Assembly: GCA_947178455.1 (NCBI GenBank)
Contig: CAMWYI010000032.1
Span: 1 to 13,635, forward strand
Length of the DNA: 13,635 nt
Source: an uncultured Alistipes sp.
GTDB lineage: Bacteria > Bacteroidota > Bacteroidia > Bacteroidales > Rikenellaceae
Direction of reading: 5' to 3'
The translations under genes were made by a program, and so were the position numbers. Each line of letters opens with the position of its first letter. Positions within the stretch are counted from its first letter, which is position 1. The notes below the pieces were generated by a model that was given only the letters and a program-made list of their open reading frames with translations, was not told the DNA's origin and made no database searches. Positions 7,886-13,635 of the stretch are shown piece by piece.

Positions 7886-8094
7886 TATAAAAAACGTGGG
7901 ACAAAACTTAATCTTGCATTCTGAGGTCTTAGGAAACCTGTGGCACAAGTATAAAGTGAAGCCCACGTCATAAACGTGAGCATCAACTTCACTTCGTGTG
8001 CCATTGTTTGAAAGTTCCTAAGTTTCAGAATGCACGATGCAAAGCTAACGCTTTTTATATGTTGGTGCCGGCGTTTTTAGTACGTGGACGGCAC
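7886..8094 (-). repeat. Structured element, copy 1 (leader of the VWA lipoprotein; candidate RNA)
   Basis: About 209 bp shared with 9041-9258. Helices (+ coordinates): P1 7915-7924 with 8025-8034; P2 7928-7935 with 8015-8022; P3 7941-7947 with 7997-8003; P4 7955-7961 with 7987-7993; P5 CACGT 7964-7968 with ACGTG 7974-7978; outer hairpin GTGCCG 8065-8070 with CGGCAC 8089-8094. Ends carry imperfect inverted repeats beginning TATAAAAA. An alternative pairing, ACGTGGG (7894-7900) with CCCACGT (7962-7968), competes with P5 and on the - strand abuts a T6 run. I favour the - strand as transcribed, because the element lies between a TAnnTTTG box and the lipoprotein start, but orientation is not proven. 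The rest of 7833-8177 holds no open frame I would call a gene. Confidence 0.75.
8040..8047 (-). promoter_or_regulatory. Possible internal promoter box in copy 1
   Basis: On the - strand this reads TAGCTTTG, a match to TAnnTTTG, inside a block identical in both element copies. Initiation about seven bases on would fall at the start of helix P1. No TTTG is present at the -33 position, so the call is tentative. Confidence 0.35.
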
Positions 8095-8177
8095 GGAGTG
8101 AAAATCATTGTTTTCGATACGTTTCGGTGCGATTAGTTCATAGGCAAATTGTGTTTTGGGTTTATTTTACTATGCTC

Positions 8178-8185
8178 CAAAGGTA
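8178..8185 (-). promoter_or_regulatory. Putative -7 box for the VWA lipoprotein transcript
   Basis: The - strand reads TACCTTTG, matching the Bacteroidetes -7 consensus. The -33 region is only a weak match (TTTC/TTTT). Transcription from here would give a leader of about 340 bases containing the whole structured element. A similar box stands in the same place before the second copy. Confidence 0.5.
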
Positions 8186-8228
8186 CGATAATTTATTTGA
8201 AATCGGAAAATCCTTTCATTCTGAATGT

Positions 8229-8262
8229 AAAAAGGGGCGTTCTCAAACGAGAACGCCCCTTT
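8229..8262 (-). terminator. Intrinsic terminator of the outer-membrane protein gene
   Basis: A 14-bp perfect inverted repeat, AAAGGGGCGTTCTC (8231-8244) and GAGAACGCCCCTTT (8249-8262), loop AAAC, with a T5 run on the - strand at 8233-8229. It lies 18 bases after the stop at 8281 and separates the two - strand genes into independent transcripts. Confidence 0.92.
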
Positions 8263-8280
8263 GTTGTGTCGAAATTCGGG

Positions 8281-9003
8281 TCAAAAAGTGAATCCTACAC
8301 GGAACAGCATGGCGTTCAGCCCTGTTCCCTCATGCTGGAATCGGAAGCCGAGATTGAACTTGCCGATTTGCACATCGGGGCCGATGCTCGCATAAAACTC
8401 CGTTCCCTCCGCAATACCGCCGATACCGATAGCGGCACCCAAATCGAGCGAAAGCGCGATAGCCGTCTTTTTCGAGAACGGATAATATCCTTTGATGTTG
8501 GCGAACAAAGGTGCTATGGTTGCCGTGTCTCCATCTCCGTAATAACCGTCGTAATCGTCGAGCAATCCATAGAAGTAATTGATTCCGAGACCGCCGCCGA
8601 CGAATAGATACGGATTGATGCGCGCGCCGTGTACTGTTTCGACAACGACTCGGTTGGTATTGATTACATCGGATACTACGCCTATGCCTACTCCGTAGCC
8701 GATAGCGATTTCTCCTTGGTATCTCGGAAACTTACCGCTGAATTTCGGTCGGGATTTGGTTGCCGACAGGTCGGCGAATTTGTCGGTGGAGCCGTTTTCG
8801 TACTTGATGACGAATACCTCATCGACGGGAATGGTATAAACGGGCCCGTTGAGGTTGTCCCATTTCCGGTATTTGATTTCGGTAGCACCAACCTCCGTCA
8901 CTTTGGCGCGGATTTCATCGGCATTTTTCTTCATGATGATGTCTTGCGCCGAAATGGCGGAAAAAGAGAACGTGTAAAGGAGCACGAGCAATGATTTTTT
9001 CAT
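8281..9003 (-). CDS. Small outer-membrane beta-barrel protein
   Basis: A 240-residue exported protein. MKKSLLVLLY... is a type I signal peptide, probably cut after AISA (residue 19). Residues 20-76 form a small Bacteroidetes domain (QDIIMKKNADEIRAKV, EIKYRKWDN, YENG) often found before membrane barrels. From about residue 93 to the end the sequence alternates polar and hydrophobic residues with many Gly and Tyr and finishes in ...RVGFTF, with the terminal Phe typical of outer-membrane barrels. Function unknown; porin-like or structural. It has its own terminator and a leader containing the second structured element, which suggests shared control with the VWA lipoprotein gene downstream. Confidence 0.82.
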   Translation of the reverse strand: MKKSLLVLLYTFSFSAISAQDIIMKKNADEIRAKVTEVGATEIKYRKWDNLNGPVYTIPVDEVFVIKYENGSTDKFADLSATKSRPKFSGKFPRYQGEIAIGYGVGIGVVSDVINTNRVVVETVHGARINPYLFVGGGLGINYFYGLLDDYDGYYGDGDTATIAPLFANIKGYYPFSKKTAIALSLDLGAAIGIGGIAEGTEFYASIGPDVQIGKFNLGFRFQHEGTGLNAMLFRVGFTF

Positions 9004-9040
9004 GGATAAATTCAGTTTGAGGGTTTGCTAATGTTTTAAG

Positions 9041-9258
9041 TATAAAAAACGTGGGACATAACTCTGATTTTGCTATCTGAGGTTCTGGAATAACCTGTGC
9101 AACCAAATGCAGAATGAGGCCCACGTTAGAAACGTGAGCGTCAAACTTCATTCCTTGGTTGCTATTTGTCGATTTTCCAGATTTTCAGATAGCCAAGTAA
9201 CAAAGCTAACGCTTTTTATAGGTTCCGTGCCGACGTTTCCAGTATAGAGGCGGCACGG
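9041..9258 (-). repeat. Structured element, copy 2 (leader of the outer-membrane protein; candidate RNA)
   Basis: Same architecture as copy 1 in direct orientation. Helices (+ coordinates): P1 GCTATCTGA 9072-9080 with 9185-9193; P2 TCTGGAA 9084-9090 with 9175-9181; P3 GCAACCAA 9099-9106 with 9155-9162; P4 9112-9119 with 9146-9153; P5 CACGTT 9122-9127 with AACGTG 9131-9136; outer hairpin CCGTGCCG 9225-9232 with CGGCACGG 9251-9258. P1, P2 and P3 differ from copy 1 by paired changes that keep pairing. P4 has one position that is G-U if the + strand is the RNA but A-C if the - strand is, a small point for the + orientation. ACGTGGG (9049-9055) can pair with CCCACGT (9120-9126). The remainder of 9004-9327 holds no gene I can support. 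Confidence 0.75.
9201..9208 (-). promoter_or_regulatory. Possible internal promoter box in copy 2
   Basis: TAGCTTTG on the - strand, in the same invariant block as in copy 1 and immediately before helix P1. It lacks a -33 TTTG. Confidence 0.35.
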
Positions 9259-9327
9259 GTAAAAATTCCGAAGGTTCTTTCTCTGTTATTGCTCCATAGG
9301 CATACGCGATTAGTAGGTTTCCAAATG

Positions 9328-9335
9328 CAAATATA
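9328..9335 (-). promoter_or_regulatory. Putative -7 box for the outer-membrane protein transcript
   Basis: The - strand reads TATATTTG, matching TAnnTTTG, with a T-rich -33 region that overlaps the T-run of the upstream terminator. The resulting leader would be about 320 bases. A TGCCTATG block occurs 25 bases downstream here and 31 bases downstream of the matching box of copy 1. Confidence 0.5.
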
Positions 9336-9353
9336 TACAAATTTCGCAGGAAT

Positions 9354-9387
9354 AAAAAAGGAGAGAGCCCGAACAAACCCTCTCCTT
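9354..9387 (-). terminator. Intrinsic terminator of the DUF892 gene
   Basis: AAGGAGAG (9358-9365) pairs with CTCTCCTT (9380-9387), and the - strand stem is followed by a T6 run (9359-9354). It stands 21 bases after the DUF892 stop. Confidence 0.8.
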
Positions 9388-9408
9388 CGCAGTCCGATGT
9401 GGAAAATC

Positions 9409-10038
9409 CTACTCCACAGCGGCGCATTCGTTGACGAACGCTTCGGCCAACTTGGTCAAGGCGATGTCGGTCTTTTTCTCTCCGTTCAATATCTTCTCCA
9501 ACATTTTCCGAACTTTCTTTTCGGGCAGGTATTCCGCCAACGCGCAGAGCGTTCCGTAGGTCGCGATTTCGTAATGCTCCACTTTCTGGGCAGCCAAAAT
9601 CAGGCCTGCGTCACGAACGAAACTGTTGCGTTTGGTGTCGGAGATGATCGATTCCGCCTCTTTGAGCAATCCGACCATAGCATCGCACTTTTTGGCTTCG
9701 GGTTTCTCGCCCAACAGAGCGAATATGGTTTCCAGCTCGGCGATTTGCCGGTCGCCGTCGTTGTAGTGTTTGCTGAATGCCGCCGACAGCTGTTCGGTGG
9801 TAGAGGCCTTGCACATTTTCAAAAGCCCCTTTTTCAGGTGCTGTTCGGCCCAATAAATATCCTTGAGCTCGTCGACGAAAAAAGTGTGGAAATCCGATTG
9901 CGCGTCTCCGGTGTACGGGCTTTTCTTTTTGGCAGGCGCGGTCGTTTTCGAGCCGACAGCTGTTTTGGTCTTGGCGGTGGTGGTTGTCGACTTGCGACCG
10001 GTCTTTACCTCTTTTTTGTCGTTGTCATACGTTTTCAT
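9409..10038 (-). CDS. DUF892 (YciE/YciF-like) ferritin-like protein with basic N-terminal tail
   Basis: A 209-residue protein. Residues about 46-205 are a four-helix ferritin-like DUF892 domain: FFVDELKDIYWAEQHL (53-68), the ELE segment near 101-103, and VRDAGLILAAQKVEHYEIATYG (141-162), with Glu57, Glu65, Glu103, Asp143, Glu154 and Glu157 as likely di-metal ligands. YciE/YciF proteins are stress-induced in enterobacteria; the reaction is unknown. The first 45 residues are a Lys/Thr/Ala-rich disordered tail of the kind that binds DNA in histone-like and some Dps proteins. No signal peptide is seen. It is divergent from a peroxiredoxin gene across 134 bases, supporting an oxidative-stress role. 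Confidence 0.87.
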   Translation of the reverse strand: MKTYDNDKKEVKTGRKSTTTTAKTKTAVGSKTTAPAKKKSPYTGDAQSDFHTFFVDELKDIYWAEQHLKKGLLKMCKASTTEQLSAAFSKHYNDGDRQIAELETIFALLGEKPEAKKCDAMVGLLKEAESIISDTKRNSFVRDAGLILAAQKVEHYEIATYGTLCALAEYLPEKKVRKMLEKILNGEKKTDIALTKLAEAFVNECAAVE

Positions 10039-10172
10039 AGCGATGAAGTTTTTTGGTTTGCTCGATTGTTCGGCAAATTGTGTACCATAAAATCACGTTC
10101 GGCTATTCCGTTCGGGTGCGCAAGGCATCGTATTTGCAACAGCGAAACGAGAAAAACAATAGTTTTAGGAGT

Positions 10173-10877
10173 ATGGAAAATCAAACGTATGCGATGCCGC
10201 TTATCGGTGACAAAGCTCCGACATTCGAGGCCGAAACCACGCAGGGGAAAATTCGTTTTCCGCAGGACTACAAGGGTAAATGGGTGATTTTGTTCAGTCA
10301 TCCGTCCGATTTTACGGCGATTTGCACTTCGGAGTTCGTCTTGTTCGGGGCGATGCAAAAAGAGTTCGAGGCGCTGAATTGTCAGTTGGTCGGGCTTTCG
10401 GTCGGCACGCTTCCCAGCCATATCGCATGGCTGCGCTCGATTCACGACCGTATCGAGTACAAAGGACACAGCAAAGTCGACCTGAATTTCCCGCTAATTG
10501 CGGATATGTCGATGGAGGTAGCCCGAAAATACGGCATGATACAGCCGAATGCAAGTTCGACGGCGGCCGTGCGGACGGTGTTTTTCATCGACCCGACGGC
10601 GACGGTTCGGGCGGTTATTTATTATCCGGCCCAGTTGGGACGCAATTTCGACGAACTGAAACGGGTGTTGGTCGGATTGCAGACGGTCGATAAATACAAG
10701 GTGGCATTGCCTGCCGATTGGCGGCCCGGCGACGACATCGTAGTTCCGGCTCCCACGACTTACGACGGGATGGAGCAGTCGGCCGACGGCATGAAGTGCT
10801 ATGAATGGTATTTCTGCATGAAGCCCCTGCCGCAAGCCGACACGAAAGCGGAAAAACCGCAGCCGGTAGAGGCATAG
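10173..10877 (+). CDS. Peroxiredoxin of the Prx6/archaeal type
   Basis: Thiol peroxidase that reduces H2O2 and organic hydroperoxides. The start at 10173 gives the normal N-terminus MENQTYAMPLIGDKAP and is preceded by AGGAG at 10167-10171; an earlier in-frame ATG at 10053 would add 40 residues of non-family sequence. Active site SHPSDFTAIC (42-51) with peroxidatic Cys51, Thr48 and catalytic Arg134. The C-terminal arm has Cys209 and Cys215 in KCYEWYFC, the paired cysteines seen in archaeal enzymes such as that of Aeropyrum. The 234 residues fit the family; a Lys/Glu/Pro-rich tail follows. It converges with fmt, with only ten bases between stop codons and no visible hairpin. Confidence 0.93.
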   Translation: MENQTYAMPLIGDKAPTFEAETTQGKIRFPQDYKGKWVILFSHPSDFTAICTSEFVLFGAMQKEFEALNCQLVGLSVGTLPSHIAWLRSIHDRIEYKGHSKVDLNFPLIADMSMEVARKYGMIQPNASSTAAVRTVFFIDPTATVRAVIYYPAQLGRNFDELKRVLVGLQTVDKYKVALPADWRPGDDIVVPAPTTYDGMEQSADGMKCYEWYFCMKPLPQADTKAEKPQPVEA

Positions 10878-10887
10878 CAACAACGGC

Positions 10888-11856
10888 CTATTCGCTGAAG
10901 CGGTAGGTGTCGATGTCGCGGAAGCCCAACAACAGGTCGTGTACGGACATGCGTCGTTTGCCGGCGAGCTGGATTTCGCCGATGCGAATCCAGCCGTCCG
11001 CGCAGGCGACGGAGAGTTCTTCGTGCCAGTCGGTGCAGACGGTGCCGGGGGCGGCGACTGGAAGCGAGTCGTGGAAACGGGCGGCGAAAATTTTGGCGGT
11101 GTTCGTCGTCTCGCTGTTGCGGAACATCGGGCTCCATGCGGCTGGATAGGGCGAAAGGCCTCGGATGAAATCGACGATGCGTTTGCCGTTCCAGTTCCAG
11201 TCGATGCGGCAATCGTCCTTGAAAATTTTGGGGGCGGGTTTTAATTCAGGTTCGTCGATATGTTCCTGTGGTAGTGGTTTTATGTCGCCTGCGGCGAGGC
11301 GTTCGACCGTTTCGACCACAAGCGACGGGCCCAGATTCATCAGCCGGTCGTAGAGCATGCCGACATTCTCTTCGGGGCCGATCGGTACCCGTACTTGTCC
11401 GAGAATGGCTCCTTTGTCGATTTCGTGGTTGAGCAGGAAAGTGGTGACGCCCGTTTCGGTTTCGCCGTTGATGATAGCCCAGTTGATAGGCGCGGCACCT
11501 CGATATTGAGGCAGCAGCGATGCGTGCAGATTGAACGTGCCCAGTCGCGGCATGGCCCAAATCACCTCCGGCAACATGCGGAACGCGATGACGATGCCCA
11601 AATCGGGTTGCAGTTCCCGCATGGTGTTTACGAATTCCGGTGCTTTGAGTTTTTCGGGTTGTAGAACCGGCAGTCCCAGTTCTTCAGCCGCGATTTTCAC
11701 AGCGCTTTTGTGCAGTTGCTGGCCGCGTCCGGCCGGTTTGTCGGGGGCCGTGACGACCGCCACGACGTTGTAGCCTCGTTCGACCAATGCCCGAAGCGAG
11801 GGCACGGCGAATTCGGGCGTCCCCATGAAGATGATGCGTATATCTTTGTCGTTCAT
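10888..11856 (-). CDS. fmt: Methionyl-tRNA formyltransferase
   Basis: Formylates the initiator Met-tRNA with 10-formyltetrahydrofolate in the cytoplasm. The 322 residues contain the N-terminal RIIFMGTPEFAVPSL, PAGRGQ (41-46), and the catalytic trio Asn109, His111 (FNLHASLLPQYRGAAPINW) and Asp147 (NHEIDKGAI). The C-terminal OB-fold part spans about 215-320. Full length. It follows ribBA on the same strand after 87 bases without a clear terminator, so it may be the distal gene of the same transcript. Confidence 0.96.
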   Translation of the reverse strand: MNDKDIRIIFMGTPEFAVPSLRALVERGYNVVAVVTAPDKPAGRGQQLHKSAVKIAAEELGLPVLQPEKLKAPEFVNTMRELQPDLGIVIAFRMLPEVIWAMPRLGTFNLHASLLPQYRGAAPINWAIINGETETGVTTFLLNHEIDKGAILGQVRVPIGPEENVGMLYDRLMNLGPSLVVETVERLAAGDIKPLPQEHIDEPELKPAPKIFKDDCRIDWNWNGKRIVDFIRGLSPYPAAWSPMFRNSETTNTAKIFAARFHDSLPVAAPGTVCTDWHEELSVACADGWIRIGEIQLAGKRRMSVHDLLLGFRDIDTYRFSE

Positions 11857-11943
11857 ACAGCTTTGTTGGTTGATTCTATCGGATTTCCGTCGGATGCCGC
11901 GATGATGCGTTCGAAATAACCGTTGCTTGTATGCGGAGCGGTC

Positions 11944-13164
11944 TCATTTGCATAATCCCAGCTTGTGGTTCATCCGTTCCTCTTTGGTCTCGAGGTAATG
12001 GAGGTTGTAGGGATTCGGAGCGATGACGATAGGTACGATTTCCTCGATGCTCAATCCGTATCCCTCCAATCCGGCCCGTTTCAGCGGGTTGTTGGTCATC
12101 AGACGCATCCGTTTGATGCCCAGTTCGCGGATGATGCTCGCGCCGACGCCGTAATCGCGTTCGTCGGGGCGGAATCCCAGTTCGATGTTGACATCGACCG
12201 TATCGAACCCTTGTTCCTGCAACTTGTAGGCGCGGATTTTGTTGAACAGGCCGATGCCGCGTCCCTCTTGGCTCAAGTAGACGACGGCACCCTTGCCCTC
12301 TTTTTCAATCATCTGCATGGCTTCGTGCAGCTGTGCACCGCAGTCGCAACGGCACGACCCCAGAATGTCGCCCGTAGCGCACGACGAGTGCACGCGAATC
12401 AAAACCGGTTCGTCTTCGTTCCATTCGCCTTTGGTGATAGCCATGTGTTCCAGCCCGTTGTTCTTTTGCCGGAATGCCGTGATTTTGAAATGGCCCCATT
12501 GGGTCGGCATATCGGCCGTTTCGCCCCGTTCGACAATCGACTCCTCTTTCAGCCGGTAGGCAATCAGCGAGGCGATAGAGATGATTTTCAGGTCGAATTT
12601 GCGGGCGATTTCGACCAACTGCGGCAGGCGGGCCATCGTGCCGTCGGGATTCATGATTTCAATCAACGCTCCGGCGGGTTGCAGTCCAGCGAGCCGTGCC
12701 AAGTCGACAGCCGCTTCGGTGTGGCCCGGACGACGCAGAACGCCTTTCTGACGGGCCCGCAGCGGATTGATGTGCCCGGGACGTCCCAAGTCGGTTGGAC
12801 GGGTTGCTGGGTCGGCCAGTGCGCGGATAGTGGCGGCGCGGTCGTGAATGGACACGCCCGTTGTACACTCGTGGCCCAAGAGGTCGACCGTGACGGTGAA
12901 CGGCGTCCCCAACAGCGAGGTGTTGTTCTCCTCCATCATGTCGAGTTCCAGTTCGTCGCAGCGTTCTTCGGAGAGCGGCGCACAAAGTACGCCCCGCCCC
13001 TCTTTGAGCATGAAATTGACGATTTCGGGCGTGATTTTTTCGGCGGCGACGATGAAATCGCCCTCGTTCTCGCGGTCTTCGTCGTCGACCACGATGACGA
13101 TTTTTCCGTTGCGGAAGTCTTCGATAACCTCCTCTACCCTATTCAGTACCGTCTGCTTTGCCAT
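11944..13164 (-). CDS. ribBA: Bifunctional 3,4-dihydroxy-2-butanone 4-phosphate synthase / GTP cyclohydrolase II
   Basis: Makes both starting units of riboflavin. The start at 13164 (MAKQTVLNRVEEVIEDF) is chosen over one at 13245, which would add 27 residues read out of frame from the preceding gene. RibB half, residues about 1-205: DDEDRENEGDF (27-37), GRPGHINPL (127-135), GHTEAAVDLA (147-156). RibA half, about 206-406: RVHSSCATGD, Zn ligands Cys262, Cys273, Cys275, YLSQEGRGIGL (296-306), and RDYGVGA (336-342). Length 406 residues, normal for fused RibBA. Its first 26 bases overlap the end of the permease gene, implying coupled translation. No FMN riboswitch is visible in the window. Confidence 0.96.
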   Translation of the reverse strand: MAKQTVLNRVEEVIEDFRNGKIVIVVDDEDRENEGDFIVAAEKITPEIVNFMLKEGRGVLCAPLSEERCDELELDMMEENNTSLLGTPFTVTVDLLGHECTTGVSIHDRAATIRALADPATRPTDLGRPGHINPLRARQKGVLRRPGHTEAAVDLARLAGLQPAGALIEIMNPDGTMARLPQLVEIARKFDLKIISIASLIAYRLKEESIVERGETADMPTQWGHFKITAFRQKNNGLEHMAITKGEWNEDEPVLIRVHSSCATGDILGSCRCDCGAQLHEAMQMIEKEGKGAVVYLSQEGRGIGLFNKIRAYKLQEQGFDTVDVNIELGFRPDERDYGVGASIIRELGIKRMRLMTNNPLKRAGLEGYGLSIEEIVPIVIAPNPYNLHYLETKEERMNHKLGLCK

Positions 13165-13635
13165 GACGTTTGTGTTTGATAGCGTGTAACAATGCGGCGA
13201 TGCGCGGTGCGATTCGTTCGCGCAGAGCCTTGATTTTTCCGGCATACCAGTCCGTGTCGAGCAGTGCCGAATCGTTGGTCGCCTTGTAGGTGAGATAGGC
13301 CGCGATGGGCGTCAGCACGAATGTCGACAGCCACATGCCGTAGATAGCGTTCCACGAGCCCTCTTTGGCCAGTTTCTCGCCCGAAAGGCTTATCATGTAG
13401 TAAATCACGAAGAAAATCACCGACACGACGACCGGCAAGCCCAATCCGCCCTTGCGGATGATAGCCCCCAGCGGCGCCCCGATAAGAAAGAAAATCATGA
13501 TAGAAACGGGCAGCGAGATTTTCTTGTGCCATTCGACTTTGCTGCGGTAGAGCTGGTTGAGTGCCTCTTTGGTGGCTGATTCGTCGAATGCGAACATGTT
13601 GCGCGAATTTTTCGCCAGTGTGCGGGCCTGATTCC
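13139..13635 (-). CDS. LptF/LptG-family (YjgP/YjgQ) permease, C-terminal part; 5' end outside window
   Basis: The frame is open to the window edge, so the gene is incomplete at its 5' end; the first Met seen, at 13597, is internal. The last part of the protein shows WHKKISLPVSIMIFFLIGAPLG followed by at least two more hydrophobic segments (LPVVVSVIFFVIYYMISL and MWLSTFVLTPIAAYLTY) and a basic C-terminus. This is the membrane half of LPS-transport permeases, which form an inner-membrane complex with LptB and LptC. LptF versus LptG cannot be decided from this fragment. It overlaps ribBA by 26 bases, a neighbourhood known in Bacteroides relatives. Confidence 0.88.
   Translation of the reverse strand, partial: NQARTLAKNSRNMFAFDESATKEALNQLYRSKVEWHKKISLPVSIMIFFLIGAPLGAIIRKGGLGLPVVVSVIFFVIYYMISLSGEKLAKEGSWNAIYGMWLSTFVLTPIAAYLTYKATNDSALLDTDWYAGKIKALRERIAPRIAALLHAIKHKRHGKADGTE

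Noticed and set aside
7886..8059. Invertible promoter flanked by inverted repeats, as in Bacteroides phase variation
   Set aside because: The terminal repeats (TATAAAAA plus a few bases) are short and imperfect, no invertase is nearby, and both copies face the same way. Internal helices explain the symmetry better.
7886..8059. 6S RNA
   Set aside because: A long interrupted hairpin recalls 6S RNA, but the presence of two tandem copies as gene leaders and the conserved competing pairings do not fit; I have no sequence match to support the name.
7886..9258. CRISPR array or insertion sequence
   Set aside because: Only two long, diverged copies with no spacer periodicity, and no transposase frame within or near either copy.
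11856..11990. Open stretch of about 35 codons on the - strand between ribBA and fmt, reading ...NGYFERIIAASDGNP...
   Set aside because: It looks coding-like but has no ATG, GTG or TTG start after the preceding stop; I cannot support a gene. It could be a remnant or chance.
11965..13179. Long + strand frame opposite ribBA (404 codons)
   Set aside because: No domain signature; it covers exactly the ribBA coding region and is explained by third-position GC.
13165..13245. Earlier ATG for ribBA adding 27 residues
   Set aside because: The extra residues fall inside the permease gene and have no similarity to RibB N-termini; MAKQTVLNRVEEVIEDF is the expected beginning.

Overview
The window looks like a chromosomal segment of a Bacteroidales bacterium, most likely Rikenellaceae/Alistipes-like. 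The evidence is protein flavour (Bacteroidetes-type SerC/SerA, ribBA next to an LptF/LptG permease, lipoprotein and outer-membrane genes), fairly high GC at third codon positions, and promoters of the Bacteroidetes form TTTG-N20-TAnnTTTG. The genus is an inference; no rRNA or tRNA is present to fix it.

Layout. (1) 68-3422, + strand: serine-synthesis operon serC - serA - DUF1015 gene, closed by a strong terminator at 3442-3483. No serB is visible, and the DUF1015 protein carries a DGHHR motif like that of the ParB/SerK fold, so it is a candidate for the missing or an alternative phosphoserine/serine step. (2) 3567-6221, + strand: four-gene 2-oxoacid:ferredoxin oxidoreductase operon (ferredoxin, alpha, beta, gamma), with a good promoter at 3512-3543 and a bidirectional terminator at 6238-6280. 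(3) 6300-9400, - strand: a lower-GC, accessory-looking block with a VWA-type surface lipoprotein and a small outer-membrane beta-barrel protein. Each gene is preceded by a diverged copy of the same roughly 210-bp structured element (7886-8094 and 9041-9258). (4) 9409-10877: a DUF892 ferritin-like protein (-) and an archaeal-type peroxiredoxin (+), divergently arranged, a likely oxidative-stress pair. (5) 10888-13635, - strand: LptF/LptG-type permease (3' part only), ribBA (overlapping the permease) and fmt.

The most unusual signal is the pair of structured elements. The two copies differ a good deal in sequence but keep the same nested helices through compensatory base changes, and share near-invariant blocks at both ends. 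They also contain an alternative pairing next to a T-run, which suggests an RNA-level switch or a discrete small RNA. I do not recognise the element as a named family.

How the genes work together: 3-phosphoglycerate is oxidised by SerA and transaminated by SerC to phosphoserine; the oxidoreductase exchanges 2-oxoacids with acyl-CoA and reduced ferredoxin, as expected in an anaerobe; the DUF892/peroxiredoxin pair would handle oxidant exposure; ribBA and fmt are housekeeping. The lipoprotein and barrel genes are probably co-regulated through their shared leader.
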